A DNA stretch of 64,000 nt from Chloroflexota bacterium (GTDB lineage: Bacteria; Chloroflexota; Chloroflexia; Chloroheliales; Chloroheliaceae): the NCBI GenBank assembly GCA_028287745.1, contig JAQBPB010000104.1, positions 25,801 through 89,800 of the forward strand. Reading direction: 5' to 3'. The notes below the pieces were generated by a model that saw nothing but the letters and a program-made list of their open reading frames with translations, did not search any database and was not told where the DNA came from. The translations under genes were made by a program, and so were the position numbers. Shown here one piece after another: positions 60,281 through 64,000 of this stretch (position 1 is its first letter; each line of letters starts with the position of its first letter).

Positions 60281-61624
60281 ATGATAGAGACGGATAACCT
60301 GATACAGGATTTGCTGGGTATTGGCGGAGAAGATGGCCTGAGCACCGGCCAGGCGCAGTTGGACGCGGTTGCCCTGGATGGGCAGTCGCCGCGCGCGATT
60401 GTCCGGCCCTCGACCGCCGAGGAAGCCGCCGCTTACCTGAAATACGCCAATTCGCACGGTCTGAAAGTAGCAATCCGGGGAGGTGGGGTCCATTCCGGGA
60501 TTGGCAACCCGCTTGAGTGGCTGGATATAGTCCTGACTACCGAAAGAATGGCCGCGATTACCGAGTATTCCCCGGCCGACCTGATGGTTGGGGTCCAGGC
60601 AGGTGTAAAGTTAAGCGACCTTAAGGCTGAACTGGCGAAAAACGGCCAGTTCTTGCCGGTTGAAGCGGCCGGGTTGCTCCAGGGCGCTACTATCGGTGGC
60701 GCTATTGCCAGCAACACCAGCGGCCCTTTTCGCCTGGCTTACGGTCCGGCCCGCGACTGGCTAATCGGCGTAAAATTCGTCCTGGCCGATGGCACTATCG
60801 CTAAAGGCGGCGGTAAGGTGGTCAAGAATGTGGCCGGTTTCGATATGATGAAGCTTTTCATCGGGACGCTGGGCACGTTGGGCCTGATTTACGAAATGAA
60901 TTTCAAGCTGCTGCCGCTCCCGCCGTTAACTTCCACCCTGGTGGTGGCTTTTGACGATTATCAGGCGGCTTGCGGATTAGCCCTGAAAGCGATTGATACC
61001 GGGACTTTCCCTTCAGCTTTGACCGTCCTTGACCGGGGCGCGGCCCTGGCGGTGGGCCTGCCTGACCGGACAGCCACCTTGCTCCTGGAAGTGCGCAACA
61101 CCGCCCAGGCCCTGGAAAGACAGGTCCGCGATATTACCGGGCTTTGCCGGGAAGCCGGGGCTGCCGGACCGGACATGCTCGACGGGTCGCAGGAACAGCA
61201 TGACCTCTGGCAGAAAGTGACCGGTTTCGGATACCGCGAGCTTTCCGGCCAGGGACTGGCTTTGAAAGTTAGTACCTTGCCGGACCAGAGCGCCGCTTTA
61301 CTGACGCAGGCCCATGCCCTGGCGGACCGGCTTAGCCTGAGAATTAGCCTGCTCAGCCACGCCGGTCACGGCCTTAGCTGGCTGACCGGGAGCTATGAAG
61401 ACGAAGATAAAGCTCTGGAATTTGTCCGGGAGTTGACCAGCTGGGCCGAACGCCTGGGCGGCTCCGTTGCGGCCGAACGCCTGCCGCTGGCGCTCAAGCA
61501 GCGGGTGGGCGATGTCTGGGGGACGGCCCTTTCCGAAGGTGAACTGAAGTTAATGCGCGGTATCAAGGCGAAACTCGACCCCGAACGGACCCTTGGGCCG
61601 GGCCGGTTTGTAGCGGGAATCTAA
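60281..61624 (+). CDS. glcE: Glycolate dehydrogenase FAD subunit GlcE
   Basis: 447 residues of the same FAD superfamily. Marks: AIVRPSTAEEAAAYLKYA, VAIRGGGVHSGIGNP, AASNTSG-type segment in IGGAIASNTSGPFRLAYG, and VVKNVAGFDMMKLFIGTLGTLG (the GlcE signature with VKNVAG). C-terminus LGPGRFVAGI as in GlcE. It is longer than E. coli GlcE (about 350). In the known enzyme GlcDEF, GlcF is an iron-sulfur protein that passes electrons to quinone; here the next gene, 3 bases on, encodes a DNA glycosylase instead. The electron acceptor is therefore unknown. Confidence 0.85.
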   Translation: MIETDNLIQDLLGIGGEDGLSTGQAQLDAVALDGQSPRAIVRPSTAEEAAAYLKYANSHGLKVAIRGGGVHSGIGNPLEWLDIVLTTERMAAITEYSPADLMVGVQAGVKLSDLKAELAKNGQFLPVEAAGLLQGATIGGAIASNTSGPFRLAYGPARDWLIGVKFVLADGTIAKGGGKVVKNVAGFDMMKLFIGTLGTLGLIYEMNFKLLPLPPLTSTLVVAFDDYQAACGLALKAIDTGTFPSALTVLDRGAALAVGLPDRTATLLLEVRNTAQALERQVRDITGLCREAGAAGPDMLDGSQEQHDLWQKVTGFGYRELSGQGLALKVSTLPDQSAALLTQAHALADRLSLRISLLSHAGHGLSWLTGSYEDEDKALEFVRELTSWAERLGGSVAAERLPLALKQRVGDVWGTALSEGELKLMRGIKAKLDPERTLGPGRFVAGI

Positions 61625-61627
61625 ACT

Positions 61628-62620
61628 ATGCCAGGAGTTCAACTTGAAGATTTACAGCCGCTGGCACCGGACCAGGCTATTGCGGGGGTAAAGGCCCGCT
61701 TGCGGTTACCGGACGGGGTGGAGTTCAAGGGACAACTTGAAAGCTTGCGGGCCAGCGGGGCCAACGATGTGCTGGATACTTTCGGCCAGACGGACGGGCT
61801 GGATTGGCTGGAACGGCCTGTAATGCTGGGCGAGCGGCCTTTTTTACTGCGGCTGGCTTCGCTTCCGCCGGAGCAAGCGGCGGTCGAGTTGCATCTCCTG
61901 GCAGACGACCACTCCGGCGATTTACCTGGCGAAGAAGATATCCGGCAAGCCGCCGAGTTTGCCGGACGCCGTTTCTGGTGGGACCTGGATATGGCAGCGG
62001 TCCACCGGACTTTGAGCGTAAACGACTACGGCCGCGACTTGCTGGCGCGTTACTGGCCCATGCGCCCGGCTAACCTGGCCGGACCCTGGGAAGGGTTGTT
62101 GCGCACTGTTATCTCTAACCAGATTTTCCCTGGCCTGGCCGTCCGGCTCCAGCGCGCCCTGCTGGAGTTTTACAGCGATAGCTCGGCCACTTTCCTGGGA
62201 AAGCCTTACAAATTCTATCCTTCGGTCGAACGGGTGGCCGATATTTTCCCGGACGATTTGCTGGGCTTGCGGTTCAGCCGCCAGAAGGCCAAATATATTC
62301 CCGGCCTGGCTCAAATGCTGCTGGACCAGCCCGAGCGCTATAACTGGGAGCGGTTAAAGGCATTACCCGGGGCGGAAGCGGTTGCTGTCCTGGACGAGTT
62401 ACCGGGAGTTGGGCCCTGGACTGCCCATTATGTGGCGATGCGCGGCTTGCCTCATGCCGATATTTTTGTAGATGAAGCAGGTCTGCGTAAAGTTATCGCG
62501 GTCGGCTTTGACCGGTCGCCTGATATTTCATCCGAGGAAGCCGCCAAACTGGCCGCCCCTTTTGCCCCTTTTAGGTCTTTGGCCTGCTACTATAGTTATA
62601 TGAAAATGTATCACGTTTAG
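61628..62620 (+). CDS. AlkA-like DNA-3-methyladenine glycosylase
   Basis: 330 residues. N-terminal ~100-residue beta domain of the AlkA type (LPDGVEFKGQLESL, then RPFLLRLASLPPEQAAVELHLL) then a helix-hairpin-helix glycosylase domain: LLRTVISNQIFPGLAVRLQRAL, FPDDLLGLRFSRQKAKYIPGLA, and HhH LPGVGPWTAHYVAMRG (~258-273). The catalytic Asp of AlkA would align with Glu283 in FVDEAGLR, with Asp282 next to it. It would remove alkylated bases from DNA. It starts 3 bases after glcE, on the same transcript, which is an odd pairing. Confidence 0.85.
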   Translation: MPGVQLEDLQPLAPDQAIAGVKARLRLPDGVEFKGQLESLRASGANDVLDTFGQTDGLDWLERPVMLGERPFLLRLASLPPEQAAVELHLLADDHSGDLPGEEDIRQAAEFAGRRFWWDLDMAAVHRTLSVNDYGRDLLARYWPMRPANLAGPWEGLLRTVISNQIFPGLAVRLQRALLEFYSDSSATFLGKPYKFYPSVERVADIFPDDLLGLRFSRQKAKYIPGLAQMLLDQPERYNWERLKALPGAEAVAVLDELPGVGPWTAHYVAMRGLPHADIFVDEAGLRKVIAVGFDRSPDISSEEAAKLAAPFAPFRSLACYYSYMKMYHV

Positions 62621-62623
62621 CCG

Positions 62624-62652
62624 TTGACAAAGTTTTGTGGCCAACATACAAT
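62624..62652 (+). promoter_or_regulatory. Consensus promoter (TTGACA-17-TACAAT) before the SCO1664-like gene
   Basis: TTGACA at 62624-62629 and TACAAT at 62647-62652 are separated by exactly 17 bases; the transcript would start near 62659. It begins 3 bases after the previous stop codon. Because it lies downstream of the GTG at 62637, it rules out that longer start and supports the ATG at 62694. Confidence 0.72.
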
Positions 62653-62693
62653 TTTCCAAGCAAAGCTTTGCTATACGGAGGTTTCAAAACTCT

Positions 62694-63647
62694 ATGCCCA
62701 ATTATGAAAAACGTTCCCAGGACGAATTTGAAGATATCGAACAAGAGTCGCTGGACTTTGAATTGGTCGAAGTAAGCCAGGTTTACGGAGAAGCCGGGGA
62801 CGAAGACCCCTCTGAAGACCCGGACGAGGACGAGGACTCAGTTGAGAATGAAGAAGACGCGGTAGAAGTAGCCCTGCCTGAACTGGCCGGTCTGGCGGCC
62901 GGTGATAGCAAAGCCTGGCGGTTCAAGTCTTCCGAAGAGGAGATAACCGGCCTGCTGGAGCGCGGCACTTTTGGCGGCTTGAAACTGGTTCCATGGGGTA
63001 GTAACTACACTTTTATCGCGCCTTTGTGCGATGAGCAGGATGGCCAGTTATATGCCGTAATCTATAAGCCGGTACGCGGCGAGGCCCCCCTCTGGGATTT
63101 TCCAAACGGCACTCTGTATAAAAGAGAACACGCCGCTTACCTGGTAAGCCGGGCGCTTGATTGGAATTTCATCCCGCCGGTAGTGGTCCGGGAAGGCCCG
63201 CACGGGGTCGGCACCGTCCAACTTTTTGTTGATGTGGACGAGAAGGTGCAATATTATGATTTCCGGGACCAGCATGTTAAAGAATTAAAACGCATCGCGG
63301 TCTTTGATTACATCACTAACAACGCCGACCGCAAGGCGGGCCACTGCCTGTTAGGCGTAGATGGCTTTATCTGGGGCATCGATCACGGCCTGTGCTTTAA
63401 CTACGAACCAAAGTTACGGACGGTTATCTGGGAGTTTGCCGGTGAACCGATTCCTGAAGATATTTATAATGACCTGCTGGAACTGGCTACTGACGGCCCA
63501 CGCCTCCACCAGTTGACCGGCCACCTTGGCGAGCTACTCACTCAGCGTGAGGTTAATACTTTTATTTCGCGGCTGGAACGCCTCCTGCAAAATCCTATTT
63601 TCCCCGGCCTCACTTCCCGGCGGCAGATTCCCTGGGGTTTCTTTTAA
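62694..63647 (+). CDS. SCO1664-family (PI3K/PI4K-like) protein
   Basis: 317 residues. Residues ~1-60 are very acidic (SEDPDEDEDSVENEEDAVE), then a kinase-like domain follows. TFGGLKLVPWGSNYTFI, the Lys-containing YAVIYKPVRGEAPLWDFP, VFDYITNNADRKAGHCLL (catalytic-loop type, Asp-Asn) and WGIDHGLCF (DHG in place of DFG) match PI3/4-kinase-like proteins known in actinobacteria as SCO1664. The substrate is not known. GGAGG at 62677-62681 and the promoter just upstream support the ATG at 62694. The acidic N-terminus is likely disordered. Confidence 0.85.
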   Translation: MPNYEKRSQDEFEDIEQESLDFELVEVSQVYGEAGDEDPSEDPDEDEDSVENEEDAVEVALPELAGLAAGDSKAWRFKSSEEEITGLLERGTFGGLKLVPWGSNYTFIAPLCDEQDGQLYAVIYKPVRGEAPLWDFPNGTLYKREHAAYLVSRALDWNFIPPVVVREGPHGVGTVQLFVDVDEKVQYYDFRDQHVKELKRIAVFDYITNNADRKAGHCLLGVDGFIWGIDHGLCFNYEPKLRTVIWEFAGEPIPEDIYNDLLELATDGPRLHQLTGHLGELLTQREVNTFISRLERLLQNPIFPGLTSRRQIPWGFF

Positions 63648-63986
63648 CCTCCGCCAGGCACGCTACCATAGCACTCTAATGGTATCAATTAGTGTGCTAC
63701 AGGGTCTTATGTTACAACAATAGCATGACAGGGAACTCCCTTAAGCCAGTAGCTTTAATTCTGCTGGTATTTACTTTTTTGCTTGACGCATGAGCTATAC
63801 TGAAACTGTGTTTTATAGACTGTAGTGAATAGATATAGTAAGCTTGAAAAGCATAAAGATAGGTGTTTTTCCTGGGTCACAGCACTAAGACGGTTCCGTT
63901 GCTGGAAGTAAAGCGCCTAAAAGGGTTATAATGCCAGGCATAAACGCCAGGTTCTATGACCTTTTCGTAGGAAACGGAGAAATTAT
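63648..63986. other. Intergenic region with a short hairpin
   Basis: TAGCACTCTAAT (63669-63680) and ATTAGTGTGCTA (63688-63699) pair at 11 of 12 positions around a 7-base loop, but there is no T-tract, so it is a weak or unusual terminator. Further on, TATAAT at 63926-63931 could serve the gene that begins at 63987. No other gene is visible. Confidence 0.45.
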
Positions 63987-64000
63987 ATGTCCGACAAAAT
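63987..64000 (+). CDS. 5' end of an unidentified gene
   Basis: ATG at 63987 begins MSDKI and runs off the right edge. AACGGAGAAATT before it supplies a GGAG ribosome-binding site about 7 bases upstream. Five codons are too few for a family call. Confidence 0.5.

Noticed and set aside
62637..62693. GTG start at 62637 for the SCO1664-like protein
   Set aside because: It precedes the -10 element of the gene's own promoter, so it would not be on the transcript.
1..64000. tRNA, rRNA, tmRNA, riboswitch and transposase genes
   Set aside because: I looked for conserved tRNA ends, rRNA blocks, known riboswitch cores and DDE transposase motifs and found none that I could support.

Overview
The window reads as a chromosomal segment of a member of the Chloroflexota. 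The best support is the secreted CAP-domain protein at 18087-19829, whose C-terminal module ends in a form (VEMGNVGLHYRLWRYN) that I associate with Chloroflexota surface proteins. The general gene content and the frequent GTG/TTG starts agree with this, but the class cannot be fixed from the sequence alone. I see no rRNA, tRNA, CRISPR array, transposase or phage gene. Gene density is high, and most genes are housekeeping or metabolic.

Left part (1-12.4 kb): a DUF362 protein, the principal sigma factor RpoD/SigA, an esterase, a metallo-beta-lactamase-fold gene broken by two one-base deletions, a zinc-ribbon microprotein, and a two-subunit aconitase-X enzyme. Next comes a PadR regulator with a perfect inverted-repeat operator placed over its own promoter and a Gly/Arg-rich coiled-coil partner gene. 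A Nudix hydrolase, a NagD-like phosphatase, a gamma-glutamyltransferase and a kynurenine-formamidase-like cyclase follow.

C2/keto-acid metabolism (12.5-17.6 kb and 58.7-61.6 kb): a minus-strand operon encodes an oxalyl-CoA-synthetase-like ligase, a ketopantoate-reductase-like enzyme, a 2-oxopent-4-enoate-hydratase-like protein and malate synthase A. Far downstream, glcD-glcE encode a glycolate dehydrogenase that lacks the usual GlcF subunit. Together they suggest that glyoxylate made from glycolate, and possibly from oxalate, is condensed to malate. No isocitrate lyase is present in the window.

Middle (18-42.4 kb): surface lipoproteins, a response-regulator/adenylate-cyclase fusion and a single-domain receiver, an XRE-TPR regulator, an F420-type luciferase-like oxidoreductase, and an ADP-forming acyl-CoA synthetase fused to a GNAT domain. 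A carbohydrate cassette follows (DUF5060/DUF4038 glycosidase, SorC-type regulator, GH3 beta-glucosidase). After it lie a beta-propeller protein, a GT9 glycosyltransferase coupled to a PaaG-like crotonase, endonuclease III, an EcsC-family protein and an exporter-type ABC protein.

Accessory island (42.4-47.3 kb): this is the least ordinary part, with AT-richer DNA and poorly recognisable proteins. Four minus-strand genes encode a zinc-ribbon polytopic membrane protein, a GNAT acetyltransferase, a 110-residue protein made entirely of five Ser/Gly/His/Asp/Tyr repeats, and a small two-helix membrane protein. They face a divergent pair, a single-pass membrane protein with an extracellular domain and a 49-residue membrane microprotein. 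This is my best candidate for an undescribed system.

Right part (47.3-64 kb): a short-chain dehydrogenase and a thiolase, an ABC-2-type ATPase/permease pair, a penicillin-binding protein that appears to be a Tat-exported lipoprotein, a thioesterase-like protein, GpsA, and a GT-C membrane glycosyltransferase that may be translated from a leaderless mRNA. A 218-bp MITE-like element precedes glcDE. The window closes with an AlkA-like glycosylase, a SCO1664-family kinase-like protein and the first codons of another gene.
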